64,000 nt of DNA from Diphasiastrum complanatum (GCA_029204225.1 CM055098.1:18757303-18821302); one strand, 5' to 3'. Positions 33,268-45,733 are shown, numbered from the stretch's first letter. Notes: generated from the letters alone by a model not told the origin. Program-made: numbers and translations.

Positions 33268-33453
33268 AAAATTTGCACTCAAGCATACTTTGTAAGGGAG
33301 ACGGTGCAAGCTAAGGAGATCAAGCTTATTTATGTCTCATCATCCGAGTGTGTTGCAGATATCTTGAGTAAACCATTGCCAAAGGATTTATTTATGAAGT
33401 TGAGATATGCACTTGGTGTTGTAGATAGATGTACACTAGATTTGCCAAGCTAG
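33268..33453 (+). pseudogene. Copia RNase H C-terminal tail
   Basis: Translation gives a FVRETVQAKEIKL-like segment followed by SSECVADILSKPLPKDLFMK and a stop at 33451. This is the standard end of copia pol (tail of the HFVREKV...ECVADIFTK motif). It is followed by a purine tract and an LTR-like start. Confidence 0.82.
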
Positions 33454-33454
33454 A

Positions 33455-33464
33455 TTTTGAGGAG
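33455..33464 (+). other. Polypurine tract of the copia relic
   Basis: TTTTGAGGAG immediately before an LTR-like TGTTAAAATTG. Confidence 0.65.
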
Positions 33465-34015
33465 TGTTAAAATTGTGAAATTCTAGCTATTTGATCTAAC
33501 TTGATTTGTGCATAACTTGATCCCACACGTGTGGATGGTAGTCATAAATGCATCTAGGTCTAGTTAAATTGAATTTGTCTTGAGTGACTCAAGTATGAAC
33601 TAGTTGGAAGCTAGTCAAGTAGAAAAAAGCCATGTTGCACCATGTCATTGATAGATCATGCATTCCCATGTGAATGAGACATGGTTCCCACGTGTGAGAG
33701 GCTATTTTCACGTGTATAAATATCTGGAAAATATCAGTAGGAGTTGACCTTGCAAGTTCCTATAAGTTACGAGAAATCACCTCAAATCAGGCAAATCATG
33801 GTGAGGCAATGGCACCAAGTTAGGATTCAAAGAGGTGGTTGATCTAGGATGATGTGGCATTCTCCACACGTGCCAGACCTGTAGATGTAGCATACCAGGT
33901 CGAAAGGTACTTGATCTATAAAGATCATCATTGTAAATAATCCAATCTTGATGAGAGATCTTGATTTTGAGGCAATACCTTGTTATTTTCACTATTTGTG
34001 TTGTGATTTCTTGCA
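33465..34015 (+). repeat. 3' LTR of the copia relic
   Basis: It starts TGTTAAAATTG, the same first bases as the Copia-1 LTR in its own sense. It has CACACGTGTG at 33524-33533, a CACGTGTG and a CACGTGTATAAATATC segment near 33685-33720, where a TATA-like box directly follows a G-box core. The right edge is approximate. Confidence 0.6.
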
Positions 34016-34225
34016 TTGAATGCTATCAATGAGTAATGTACTGTAATCTCTGTGAAATTATTGTAAAGTTAGGACCATAAATGGATCTACAAAAGATTCA
34101 CAAGAGTGATTGGATGCTTGCTTAACAATCTATCAAAAAACTAGACACAAAAAAGCTGATCTAGATTGGCAATTTGACAAACAACAAGCATTAACAATCA
34201 AAAGCATTGATCAACATTGAAATAT

Positions 34226-34744
34226 GAGCCCACACGTGTGTACTACAGGCTGTAGTATGGCCTTCAAGCTAAGAAACAAGTAGAAATTGATTTGGTTGCA
34301 TTTGGATCACAAAAACTCAATGTACATAGTGGAGTAGCTTGAGATTGCCAATGAGCTCCAAGAATATTCTATCTTCTCACTATGGGAGCTTGGAATACAA
34401 GCCCACACATGTGTACTACAGGCTGTAGTACGGCCTTCAAGCTGAGAAACAAGTAGAAATTGATTTGGTTGCATTTGGATCACAAAAACTCAATGTACAT
34501 AGTGGAGTAGCTTGAGATTGCCAATGAGCTCCAAAAATATTCTATCTTCTCACTATGGAAGCTTGGAATACGAGCCCACATGTGTGTACTACAGGCTGTA
34601 GTACGGCCTTCAAGCTGAGAAACAAGTAGAAATTGATTTGGTTGCATTTGGATCACAAAAACTCAATGTACATAGTGGAGTAGCTTGAGATTGCCAATGA
34701 GCTCCAAAAATATTCTATCTTCTCACTATGGGAGCTTGGAATAC
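34226..34744. repeat. Three-copy 173-bp tandem repeat
   Basis: Copies start at 34228, 34401 and 34574, an exact period of 173 bp with very few differences. Each begins GCCCACACGTGTG (copies 2 and 3 have CACATGTG forms), followed by the palindrome-like CTACAGGCTGTAG and a stretch ending GAGCTTGGAATAC. No coding frame. The near identity suggests recent amplification. Confidence 0.95.
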
Positions 34745-37700
34745 ATAGCAAATTCAACTTCCTTCTTGAAGTTAGGTGGATTTCCAGCATGTAATAAGGA
34801 AGTTAACTCACTCTTCTTGCCGTAAAATGAAACCCTAGCCTAGATCCTAGAGTTATGCTTGGTAGGTAGCTAGTTGGTCAATTTTTCACCTTAGACTTAG
34901 GTGTAGGTCCTATAAAGTAGGGATGACCACCAAATAGACATGACCAACTCTCTTGACTTGCCCTAACCTACATTAGGAGTGGGTTGCCATGTGGCATAAA
35001 TCATGTGTTGTCTTGAAATGTTGTTCCATTTTTTATTATGATGATTTTATGAAGTTTATAATAATAAAAAAATTTGTAGTGATCTATTAGAATTATGCAT
35101 TTTTGGCACTTTTTTGGATATGATTTAGAGATTAACAAAAAAAAAAAACATGATTTTGGCCTAAAAATCACTATTATTTAGTTTAGATCATCATGATTTT
35201 GAAATGTTTGCCATGCGTTATATTGAAAGGCATTGATTTCTTATGAAATCACCTTCTTATATAAATTGCCTTCAGAACTGCAAATTTCACTTTGTAACCG
35301 AACTTTATGAAAACTATATTGAAGCATGAATTTTATTTCTTAAACTACTATAATTCACTATATTATGTTTCAAAGCATACAGAGTGATGTGAAAATGATT
35401 TTTCAAAAAAAAAAAAAACAATCTACTACTCACTTTTTGACATGCAATGTAAACTTCATTGAAATTTTTTTCCAACTTTGACACTAAAAATTGCCAAATT
35501 TTTGACAATCATAACTTTGAATACAAAGCGCCACATTTTTAAGAGCTTGGAAAATCTGATGAAACAAACACTTTCAACTAATTTTCGTTATCATGCATTA
35601 TCCACGGGCCTCACTCTCTAGAATTTCCATGGATACGCGTGGATTATCCAAACATGGATAACTATCCACGTGTTAACCATAGATTATCCACGCAAAAGCT
35701 GGCCCCTTTTTTGTGGTTTACTATGGTTTGGATTATTCACACGTGGATTATCCACATGAAACTGTCTTGCCTGGCCCAATCATCGAAGAAAATTAATGAA
35801 AATGAAATGCAAGAAGTTTGGTGTAAATAAAAATCTAATGTAGTCTAGCCTTCACTTATATATGCTTGCATAACAATATGGAGGCCTCCTTCAAGTTGTT
35901 CTAGCATTTGGGCTTACCATGTCATCATATGTTTAATTTTGGGTGACTTTGTTTTGGTTGTACATGATTTTGTAGTTTCATATTTTTAAAAATGATCAAA
36001 AGTGGCTCATTTGTAACTAAATTTGTAAAATGTATTGAATAGTTCCAATTCTAGCAAATATCCCATGTTTGATGCCCGATGATATTTTTTACTAGAAATG
36101 TGAAGTCATCAAATCAAACAACATTGCAATGTGCTATTGTCATGTTACCAAATTAAGTCAATAATTGATATCATGACCATCACACAATAATCACAGGGAT
36201 CAAATTACATTAAACTTCAATACATATTCATATAGGTGAATTGACATTAAACTAACATCCAAAAATTGATGTTGTGAACGTAGAACAAACTTAAATACTA
36301 GTTACATTTTTCAGCTACCATCACCAACATAAGGTTTATTCATTTGCACTCTTATGCTTTACCATCTACCAAACTTGAGACCCTCAAGTGAGAAAAATAA
36401 ATATTAAATGCTACATCAAAATTTTAAGACAAATGTTGCAAAATAACTCATTAATGTTCACTCAATTCCACTTTATGTATTTTTTTTGTTATTCAATCCA
36501 TTTGAAAACCCCATAAATATCACCATTAGGTTGAGGCACTTTTTGTACCTCGCATCCTTTTTTTTAATCTTTTCATTCAACTTTTTATCACTCTAGAGGA
36601 ACACTTTTTGAGCGATGCATAGATGACAATATCTACATTATAAGAGATAATATATGTCTATGTTACAAAAGGAGTTTCATCTCCTTCCCATTTTTATGAA
36701 AGGTGCCAAAGCTTGGGGAACTTGTTCTCTACCATTTGGTGAAGTGTACAAAAGTTTATTCCTCATATGCAATTGTCCAAAGCATTAACGAGAGGTAATG
36801 ACACCCACTGCAACATCACCATACAGTTCAATATTAGCATATCCTAATGCTACTTTGATAACGCTAGATTCCCCCTACCAAACCCAAACACCCTCTACGC
36901 TCTCAAATCACTTTACATTTGTTATACACAGCACACTCAAGTTGGAGCCACTTAGCTCTTTATGTAAAAATTGAACTTTAAGCTCTAATTCTTGACATAG
37001 ATATATCCGAAGAGTTCCATGTACAACCCGTCATCTGGCAACATACATAACCCAATAATAGTTCCATGGGTTGGCAAAGTCTTCCAGCCAATCCTTTGTT
37101 TTTTCAAATGAACTTGTTGATTTTGAAACTAGCAAAGAGAAGTATGAAAGCTAGGCATGGGATTGGGAAGAAAACCAACATACAAATTGGAAGGTTTTCT
37201 AGCTAAATCTCTTTAGGCATATTGCAAGTGCAGTTTGGAGCAAAGTGGCATCCCACAAGGGGAATTAGTTCCAACTCTTACTCAGCTGGGGTGATTAAGA
37301 ATACTTACATACTATTTGATTATTTTACCTTTATATTTGCAAAGGGCTAACTGTTTTGGGTAGATTATTTTATGCATATTGCAAGTGAACTTCTGAGCTT
37401 GAGAGGAACGTCAGCCAGTCCAGTTTTGAAAGCCCAAAAATGGAGAGGAGCTTTGCCAGCCACACTGCAAATAATCAAAATACAAAGTCTCGCAATATAA
37501 AAAGATTTCAAAATAAAAAATGAAAACTCATCCTAAAAGACAAATGTCAGCTTTAAGAAAATCTTCACAAAATCTTTACCCTGTCAGAGCAAAGCTAAAA
37601 ATCTGAAAAAACTGGAAATAAACAGGTCTTAGAAAACAGAGAGCAAGCATTGTGCCTTATAAACAAAGAAAAAAGACAACTGTCTTTAGGCCTAGAACAG

Positions 37701-38204
37701 GATTATAGCTGATCAGTCAAAAGATAAGCTACGACCTCTTCCCAAGGTCCTTTGAATGTAGACAAGTGAGAGCCAGAGAACAGACTCTAGAGAACACATA
37801 GCTGAGAGGAGTCCATATATTATCAACTTCTTTTACTAATCAGAAACCTAGAATGTATGTCTCCTTCGAAGATAAAGTGCTCTTTCATATGGATAGCTTA
37901 GCTGGGCTCTCCTCAAACCTGGACTAAAATGCATCAGGAATAGAAAAACTTCCCCCTTCAAAACTTGCAGGATAAAATCTTTATGATTATTTTCTTGTGA
38001 AACAAAAGCAATTCATCTATATAAATGAATGAATCAGAGTAAAACAGAACGCATCATTACAGCTCTCAACAGACTGCGTAACCCCAATTATGCAAAATAA
38101 ATAAATATGGACCATATTTTCATTGATATTTTCTGTTGCTCGGTACTTCTACACATTATTTGCAGTATGGAAAAGATCACTGATCGCTGCAAAGAGCTTC
38201 CAAT
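34745..38204. other. Intergenic region 3' of the OFP gene
   Basis: About 3.4 kb without a supported gene or transposon motif. A cluster of GGATTATCCA-type sequences is at about 35620-35760. The segment nearest 38204 would hold the 3' UTR of the OFP gene. A clear polyadenylation signal could not be singled out among several AATAAA-like sites. Confidence 0.45.
35625..35762. repeat. Cluster of TGGATTATCCA-like inverted motifs
   Basis: Five variants of GGATTATCC or GGATAACTATCC lie in about 130 bp, three beside ACGTG or ACGCGTGG cores (CGTGGATTATCC, ATCCACGTG, CACGTGGATTATCCAC). Each is partly self-complementary. Confidence 0.6.
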
Positions 38205-40046
38205 CTATGAAATGTGAAGCAACTGAAGCCACAGATCCGTGAAGACTTCGATGATTACATCATGAAAACAGGGAGGATTTAGAGACAAATAATATTGTAG
38301 GAGCTCTTCCAACTCACCCGTCTTACTCAACCTCTTTCCCATAACCATTTCCAGCATAGATTGCCTAAAATCATGATATGGGTCGTTAGAAACCACAACC
38401 ACAGCAACGCTTTCTCGAACCTTTCTATGATCAGAATTAAAATCCTGCGGCGGGGAATCGTCTGTGTGCTTATTCGTTACTTGACTAGTTGATGGATTTG
38501 TTCCTGCCACTTCTGCGCCTGGAATGTTATCAACAGCGGCATTCAGATCTATTTCAGTTCTCGCAAGTAGCTGATTCTCCAAACTACATGAAAAGCCCCC
38601 AGTTTGATTTGCAACATCTACCTTAGAATCTTTATAACTGTGCATCGAATGACTCATGCAGGTTTGACAAGAGATTTTAGAAGGTGAGTGTGCATCGATA
38701 TCATGGCTTGACGTTTTGGAAGATAAGGCACGCCTGTCGTTGCTTCCATTTCCACATTCCTCAAATCTAGTGGCCGCATACCTTCTCTGATTAGTTTTCC
38801 CACTTGCTTTATCACAACGTAATGCTGCAGAACGACTGTCCTCCGTGCGTGCCACAATCTCATCAATCTTCGCGGTAGATATCGATCCAGAAGCAGAAAT
38901 ATGTCTTTGAGACAAGAGTGACGATTCTACACACTCGGTGGAAACAACGAGGCTAGAATCGCTTGCCAAAGTCTCGTCTATTGGCATTTGTCCATGACGA
39001 CCAGGCTTTAAGAGTTCAAAGTAAGTTAGCATACTGTCTTCACTTGTGAAAGAGGAATGTTCTTTATCCCATGTGAACGCATCCACTTCAAGGCTAGCAT
39101 CTGCTGAAGACGTGCTTAACCTGTAGTTGTAGGAAGTGGATGATGTGGCTCCTAATCGACTCTCTAGAGGACAGGAAACGGTCTCCAACTTCAAGGATGG
39201 TTCTGTTTGACAGCTAGAAGCACTTTCTATGACACTAGTTGACGGCAAAGATCCTCCAAACTCAGCTGCATTGAGTCTGCTAGGAGTTAAAGATCTCTTC
39301 AGGATAACTTTCTTCTTGATGGTGTGATTATCCACATTTGCAAGTACGTTCCAAGCACGATCTTTCTCCCAGATTTCATGAGATCTAACGGGTGACGTTT
39401 GCCTTGTAGATGATTTAGTACTGCTTTTGAGCTTGAAATTTTCGTTTTGACTAGTATCGTTTTTGCAGCAAGAGCTGAATCCCAAGAACAAGCCTTTGCG
39501 GGGCCGAGACGATCTTTTTTTCGGAGAAGTAATCTGTTCTATTCCATGGGATGTTTCGGTCTGCTTTCTAAGGTTGACATACGGTGAACTCCTCCTGAAA
39601 TCTGATGAATCTGTTGCATCTGCAGAAGTGGTTAATTGAGACCTGCGTGAGCGAGAAGACAGCATTGGAGATGCCACCCTTAAAGGAGATTTTGTAAGTG
39701 CTAAGTCCAGAACATTTTGACTCAAAGGTGAGATAGGAAAATGCTTCCTAGACCCTCGCTTTGACCGACGAAGCGATCTGCATGTGACAAGAGACCTGCT
39801 AGAAGAGTCATCAATCAATGTTCCATCTCCATCTTCTGTACAGGAGAATTCAGGAACATCTGAGTAGTAGCCAGCGGTATCGTGCCTGTCGCGAGTCTCA
39901 AGCTTACTTTGGACATGAGAACGTCGATGAAGGGAGTTGTATTGCTCAGTTCTTTCGGGGCTCCTTTGTTCAGGAAGTTTGTGGAAGGCGGAAGTGCTTT
40001 CAAGTTTGCCTCTGGTTTTGACCTTTACGTGATGAGCGTCCTTCAT
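38205..40046 (-). CDS. OFP: OVATE family protein (OFP), transcriptional co-regulator
   Basis: A 613-codon intron-free ORF. The C-terminal OVATE domain is unmistakable at residues about 546-608: DPYHDFRQSMLEMV, LEELLQYYLSLNPP, then HDVIIEVFTDLW. OFPs are nuclear, plant-specific proteins that bind TALE homeodomain (KNOX/BELL) and TRM proteins and restrain cell elongation and organ shape. The N-terminal part is serine-rich and basic, with possible nuclear localisation patches (RSLRRSKRGSRKH at 90-102, KKRSSRPRK at 176-184) and a GLFLGFSSCCKN motif. At 613 aa it is long; most known OFPs are about 200-420 aa. The first usable ATG is 40046. Just upstream in frame, a second ATG (40079) is separated by TGA (40065-40067) at the place of the tryptophan of the WFxKLxxM motif typical of OFP N-termini. 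The gene may therefore lack that motif or be a recent pseudogene. Confidence 0.9.
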   Translation of the reverse strand: MKDAHHVKVKTRGKLESTSAFHKLPEQRSPERTEQYNSLHRRSHVQSKLETRDRHDTAGYYSDVPEFSCTEDGDGTLIDDSSSRSLVTCRSLRRSKRGSRKHFPISPLSQNVLDLALTKSPLRVASPMLSSRSRRSQLTTSADATDSSDFRRSSPYVNLRKQTETSHGIEQITSPKKRSSRPRKGLFLGFSSCCKNDTSQNENFKLKSSTKSSTRQTSPVRSHEIWEKDRAWNVLANVDNHTIKKKVILKRSLTPSRLNAAEFGGSLPSTSVIESASSCQTEPSLKLETVSCPLESRLGATSSTSYNYRLSTSSADASLEVDAFTWDKEHSSFTSEDSMLTYFELLKPGRHGQMPIDETLASDSSLVVSTECVESSLLSQRHISASGSISTAKIDEIVARTEDSRSAALRCDKASGKTNQRRYAATRFEECGNGSNDRRALSSKTSSHDIDAHSPSKISCQTCMSHSMHSYKDSKVDVANQTGGFSCSLENQLLARTEIDLNAAVDNIPGAEVAGTNPSTSQVTNKHTDDSPPQDFNSDHRKVRESVAVVVVSNDPYHDFRQSMLEMVMGKRLSKTGELEELLQYYLSLNPPCFHDVIIEVFTDLWLQLLHIS

Positions 40047-40079
40047 CTCTTCAATCTTTACAAATCACTTCGAAAGCAT
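40047..40079 (-). pseudogene. Interrupted N-terminal extension of the OFP gene
   Basis: From ATG at 40077-40079 the frame reads MLSK, stop, FVKIEEM and then joins the OFP start. With the stop read as Trp it would match the WFxKLxxM pattern seen at the start of many OFPs. The TGA could come from TGG by one G-to-A change. This is inference from family knowledge. Confidence 0.5.
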
Positions 40080-43000
40080 GGCATGCATGTTATCAGTCAT
40101 CACTGCTTTCGAATGCGTTTTTATCTCTCCTCTCCGATGACTTCATTGACAACTTTCGACAGCGACAATGTTTTACTTTCCAATCGGAACATGTATCAAG
40201 TCTAAGCTATTGCTTTAACATGGATAGCTTGCAAGCCTTGCAACATTGCAGATACTAGGCCGCCTTCCGGAAGCGCAAATTGTCATCTCGAAAGCTATAG
40301 CTTTCGTCAAAGCTCCATCGTTCCCCTCTAATGAAGCAGATTCAATGCAGCCAACACACTCTGCAAGTTTTCATTCTCTCTCTCTCTAGTCTCTGTCTCT
40401 GTCTCTCTCACACAAAAACACACACAGACACACAACAGCAGCTGCTGCAACGCTGTCAAAGCTACATTATTGTTAAACGTGACTGCTGGACTACTTTCAG
40501 TAGAATCATGTACAATGTGCGCCGTTTCTAATGAAGAGCAGGAAAAAATTTGAACAGACTCCAAACATTATCCTGCCACTTTTCATAAAACCGAGTCTGA
40601 CCGGCACAGGTACTTTTGAGCGTCGTAAATTCTCACCATTCCGCGTCCAGCTAGCCACAGTGTCCGTCTTGGTTTCACACGGCGCTCAAAACCCACATCC
40701 CTCTCGTCCCGAGGCCTCATGCACAATCATTATTCATTCTGCAACACAACATTATGCTCCTGTGATAGCATCTCGAGTTTTCATGCTCCGAGAGTTTTCC
40801 TTCAGAACATCACAGCTCCAAATGAGTGGAAAAGCAAGCAATGATAGCAGTCTTCGCAGACTTGGAATATCACTCTCAAGTGCTATATCCAAACAATCTA
40901 ATAAATCACTCATTACACTCACATACAAAGGAATACAAACAAAAAGATAGTATAAGCCGAGAAGTTAGCACCTATTACATTCATTTCCAAGTTCAAACTC
41001 TCAAGTTTTTTGTACTAAAGTCTACACATAATTTACGTTCCATGATCCATCCATCCTTCACATTCAATGCTCTCAAAATTCAAAATGCGTCAAAGTCGCG
41101 CTACCATCTCCGCACCCCCATTACAAAACTGCCCTCATCCTCCCACGATCACATTGAAATAATTCCTCCCCATTCCTCACTCTCTCTCTCCCTCTCTCTC
41201 TCTCTCTCAACTGGAATTTCCTTCTAATAATTCTGTTGCAAGTTCCAGTATTCATTCATGACTCAAAACATAGACCAGGTAGTCCCTACCCCCTAACATC
41301 TGACCAACACGGAACGATGTGAGGTCCTCCACCGTCGGATTTCTCCATAAACGTTCAGATCATGCCACGCTCCCACCATCGACCATCAAAAATACTGCAC
41401 GTGGCAAAACTTTCCAGGTGTCAGAAATCTAGAGAGGCAGGTAGGGGGAGGCAGAAATGCTTGGTCTTGGTGGCCACTGGCCAACTCGCTGTCTTTGTCG
41501 TTTCTAACGGCGCCAGCATCTCCGTCGGCCCAAGAGACGGGCCACCTAACTACCGTAAATCACCGTCAGCTCCGGGACACTAACAGTTTGAACTCTCGGC
41601 TCTCGAGACTCGAGTCTGTTACTCTCGACCTTCGGAGCCACCGACCCCACCTGGGACAGGGACCAGGAGCCCACCAGATTTGCAGCCCTTCATGGCCCTC
41701 TTCGCCTTGAAGGCCTACATTGAACTGTAGCCTCACCTAAGTGTGCGTAGGTTAGGTCAGTCAAAGTTTCTGTGAAGGCCCATGGGGGGTTATACCCTTC
41801 ATCCTGAAAATAAGATGGTCTCGTCAAATTGCAAGCGTGATTGGGCAGCAAGCTCTACCTTTGCAAGCTCCAATGCACTCACACTTCTCAATGTCTTTCT
41901 TTTTGGCCTTCCAAGTTCCAAGTTGAGGCCCTTGCTTTGCAAAAGCGAGGTCAAATGTACTATGTGCTAGATTACTTTAAAAACAATCTTCACTTGCAAA
42001 TTTGCAATACAATGTGCATTGCATGGCCTACCTTCAAGCAAGGGGTGGTGCTCTAACCCAAGGTTGCTCTAACCTCCATGGCCCACCTCCACCCAAGGAT
42101 GCTCAAGCATCAAGCTCATTGCTTCATTCCAAGTCTAAAGGTTTAGACTCTCAGGGGCAAGATCAGCCTTAAATGAGAGTGAATCAAATCTTGATTACAA
42201 GACTTTGGCATTTATGAATGACTTTGGGGAAACCCTTCTAAGAAGATGATTGGGGGCAAATTGAAGAACACTCAAGAATTAGGATTTAAGATCAACTCAA
42301 GGATTGCATGGCTCACACCTACTTTAGAGAAGAACCTATCCTTACTTGGTCCACCTAACAAGAAAATCATCTGCTTGCCAAAGCTTCTTGAAAGAGAACA
42401 CCAAGCTAGCAAACAAACTCCAGAATAAGTGCTTCCATAAGAAGTTTGGTTTTTTCTAAGGGGATAACGCTTGGAAGGCTCATGTTTCTTGTCAATTGAG
42501 AACATGTTGTGAATGCTCTAGGTATGATCTTCTTAATTGATACAACCAAATCAAGATAGTCTAGAGCTTTCATGACAACAATGAAGCTACTATCCCATTT
42601 TTGCATTTGTTGAAAGTTGGGGACCATTTAAAAAGATGAGCACTCTACCTCCTTTTGTGTTGTGTAATGAGCTTTAAGTTTGCCCGTTTAGCAAGGGTGC
42701 AAACAATATACTAGCCTTCTTGCATGATTTGTTGTCATTTTTTTAGCACTTGATGTAATAGATAATGTATGCTTGTGGTTTTGTATATCTTTGTACAAAG
42801 CCTTTTAGTGATCAAACATATTAGATCTATTGTTTCTGTATTTTTTAATACATGGATCTTTTTATTTCTCACACAAATTACTTTGACTATTTCCTTTATA
42901 CAAAAGTACAAAACAATCTTGGAAGGGACTTGAGTCTATGAATGAAATTTAAGTAAGTGATGTTTGCTAAAAGCTCCAAGCAAATATTCACACAACAATT

Positions 43001-43142
43001 TTGGGTAGTACTACTAGAATGGAATAAATGTGAATCATCTTCTCCTCTTGCCCAAAACCCTAACATTCATGCTTATCTACATGTTCCACAAGAGAAAAAT
43101 CCTTGAAAGATTCCAAATCTTCTAGGTGTTCGCATCACTAAA
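40080..43142. other. OFP upstream region and intergenic DNA
   Basis: No second gene is supported. The promoter side of OFP (40080-41700) is less AT-rich than the surroundings. It contains a CT/CA-rich tract (40372-40436), a CT tract at 41181-41208, and one GCACGTGGC G-box at about 41398. Open stretches at 40331-41227 and 41362-41710 have no recognisable domains. From 41750 to 43142 the sequence is AT-rich and unassigned. Confidence 0.4.
40372..40436. repeat. CT/CA-rich simple repeat upstream of OFP
   Basis: TCTCTCTCTCTC and GTCTCTGTCTCTGTCTCTC followed by CACACAAAAACACACACAGACACAC on the plus strand; in the OFP sense this is a GA/GT tract about 330-390 nt before the ATG, so it may be in the promoter or 5' UTR. 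Confidence 0.8.
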
Positions 43143-43497
43143 GTCAATATAGCTTAAAAAGTTGTCATCTAGTGAGGTTGAGTACAAAGCTCTTACACAT
43201 TGCACAAAGGAGATGGTAAAGAGGATGATCAAGGATCTTCACTTGCTGGATTTTTCAGAGAGCCCAATCATCTTTTACAATCAATTAGACCAAAGATTGG
43301 CAACCAATCCTATCTTTCATGCTAGGAGAAGCATAATGAGGTGCAATATCATTTTGTGAGGGAGCAAGTCATTGCAAAGGAGGTGGAGCTTCAACATGTG
43401 TCCTCAAGGGAATGTGTAGCTGATATCTTCACCAAAGCATTGGGAACAGACTTGTTCATGAAACATAGGACATCACTTGGAGTGTTATCAAAGTCAT
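43143..43497 (+). pseudogene. Copia RNase H fragment of the Copia-3 family
   Basis: SSSEVEYKALTHCTKEMV, then IKDLHLLDFSESPIIF, a frameshift near 43325, then QYHFVREQVIAKEVELQHVS and ECVADIFTKALGTDLFMKHR. It matches the RNase H end of Copia-3 (46402-46938) almost word for word, with small deletions. It joins abruptly to the CT tract inside the LTR. Confidence 0.87.
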
Positions 43498-43513
43498 TCG
43501 TGGGAAGAGAAGA

Positions 43514-44095
<582 letters not shown>

Positions 44096-45041
44096 CTCCT
44101 TTCTCCGTCAATAGGGAAAACAAGCCAACTCTTATACCGTTCGCGAAGAAGACAAGGGCCACTGTGAGAACTTTGATAACCACAAAAAGAAATCCAAGAA
44201 TCTCGAACATCTTAATAACCCGAAGCCTGAGAATATAGTCCAATCTTCAAAAATCCTACATCAGATGAAAAATTGGCAAACTTACTCAACAAACCCACAT
44301 TGAAAAACTAACTACTGATTTTCAATAAGCTAAGAAAGATATTGCTGACAAATCATTTCCAACAAGAGAAAATATCTGGTGTCCTATTTGTTCGCAGAAT
44401 CACACTACTAATGAGTGCCTCCTACTGAAAATCCATCTCTCATTAGCACCCAGACCTATGTATCGTCCTTACCTCTCGTTCAATCCACAACAACCCATGC
44501 CACGACCAGGGGTTTATCAACCACGACCAACTGCACCAAATCAGTTCCAACCACGCCAACATTTTGTCATTAATCAACTCATTTCACACAACCAACTGTG
44601 CATTTTATTGATCCAAATTTCATAGATCCAACAATTTATTTTGTGGGAGACACTAATCCACCAGGATACTCCTCTAAGCTGGTGGTATATTATCCGTATG
44701 ATCCTAATACTCAAGTGATTGATCCAAATGTCCCAATCTATGATCCAAACCAAGCTGCGTTTGCGATGCAACAATTTCTCACAATACACGGATGTTATAT
44801 CTATGCAGGTAAACATCCTAGTATTTGTAGCCCAAACAAACCTCGTTATCCACCAGCTTGCAAAAACTGTGGCATTGAACACCATGTTAAGGATTGCCCT
44901 TCACGATCTAAATTAGCTACTCCTATCTGCTCCGTGCAAGTAGAAACTCTACCAACATTGGTCTTGACCAGCACAACAACAATGCCAAGCCACTACCATT
45001 GCATCCAACAAAACCCAACAACACACCATATCTCTGAGTAA
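44096..45041 (+). pseudogene. Gypsy C gag fragment
   Basis: Frame-shifted gag. One zinc finger, CPICSQNHTTNEC, is at 44380 and is nearly the same as in gypsy B (CPICTQNHTSNEC). From 44598 to 45041 an open frame carries a tandem VIDPNVPIYDPNQ-type tyrosine/aspartate/proline region and a second knuckle, CKNCGIEHHVKDC (about 44860-44900). It ends with a stop after a serine/threonine-rich tail. Confidence 0.75.
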
Positions 45042-45733
45042 ATTATCTATGGCCATTGTGTATCCTCAACCAACAGAAGAAATTAGGCTGACTCACAAAT
45101 ATCATCAACAAATTCAAAATGCAGACCAAAGTTCTTCCAGCTCCCATAAAGTACCTCACACACCTTTTGAGAATAAAACCCTTAAAGGCACTGAAGTCTG
45201 GGCAGATCTGTTACAAGCCAATGTCACACTTCCTTTTCACTTTTTATGGAAGCATGTGGGTAAATGAAAACAACAACTCTAATTCACCGAAACCACCAAC
45301 CCTGACGAGTTGCCTGAAATGTCATTACACTTAACCATGTCGACTTTAAGAAACTTAATGCATCATAGACCGTGATCATTTTCCATTACCTTTTGGAGAA
45401 TCCATTTTAGAAAACCTAGCAAGAAATGAGGCCTACTTATTCTTAGATGGCTTTAGCGGCTACAACATGATCCAAATTGCTGAAGAAGATCGCATAAAAC
45501 CGCTTTTGCCACAAAATTGAGAACCTTCTGTTGGAAAGTCATGACTTGCTCTATAATGTTCCTAGCACATTCCAACGTGTTATGCAAGCTACATTTTCTC
45601 AGTAGATGGGAGATACTCTAGAGGTTTACTTAGATGATTTTGGGAGCACATTCAAAGAGGATATACAATCTGATTTCTCAGTAGACAATTGATACCTGCT
45701 GAAGTCAATTACACCACTACTGAGCGTGAAGCT
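45042..45733 (+). pseudogene. Gypsy C protease-RT remnant
   Basis: Beyond 45340, in shifting frames, the reverse transcriptase motifs DHFPLPFGESILENLA, YLFLDGFSGYNMIQIA, FQRVMQATF and the catalytic YLDDF (about 45630-45645) can be read. They are followed by the RNase H motif TTEREA at the Copia-3 insertion site. No protease DSG motif was found in 45042-45340, so a deletion is likely there. Multiple stops. Confidence 0.72.

Noticed and set aside
34226-34744. CRISPR-like array
   Set aside because: The 173-bp units are contiguous with no spacers, and the sequence is eukaryotic.
40331-41227. Plus-strand ORFs upstream of OFP (66-139 codons)
   Set aside because: They overlap the OFP promoter and CT/CA repeats and show no recognisable protein features.
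42230-42640. Minus-strand ORFs at 42272-42627
   Set aside because: No recognised domain, unclear start, and no surrounding gene structure.
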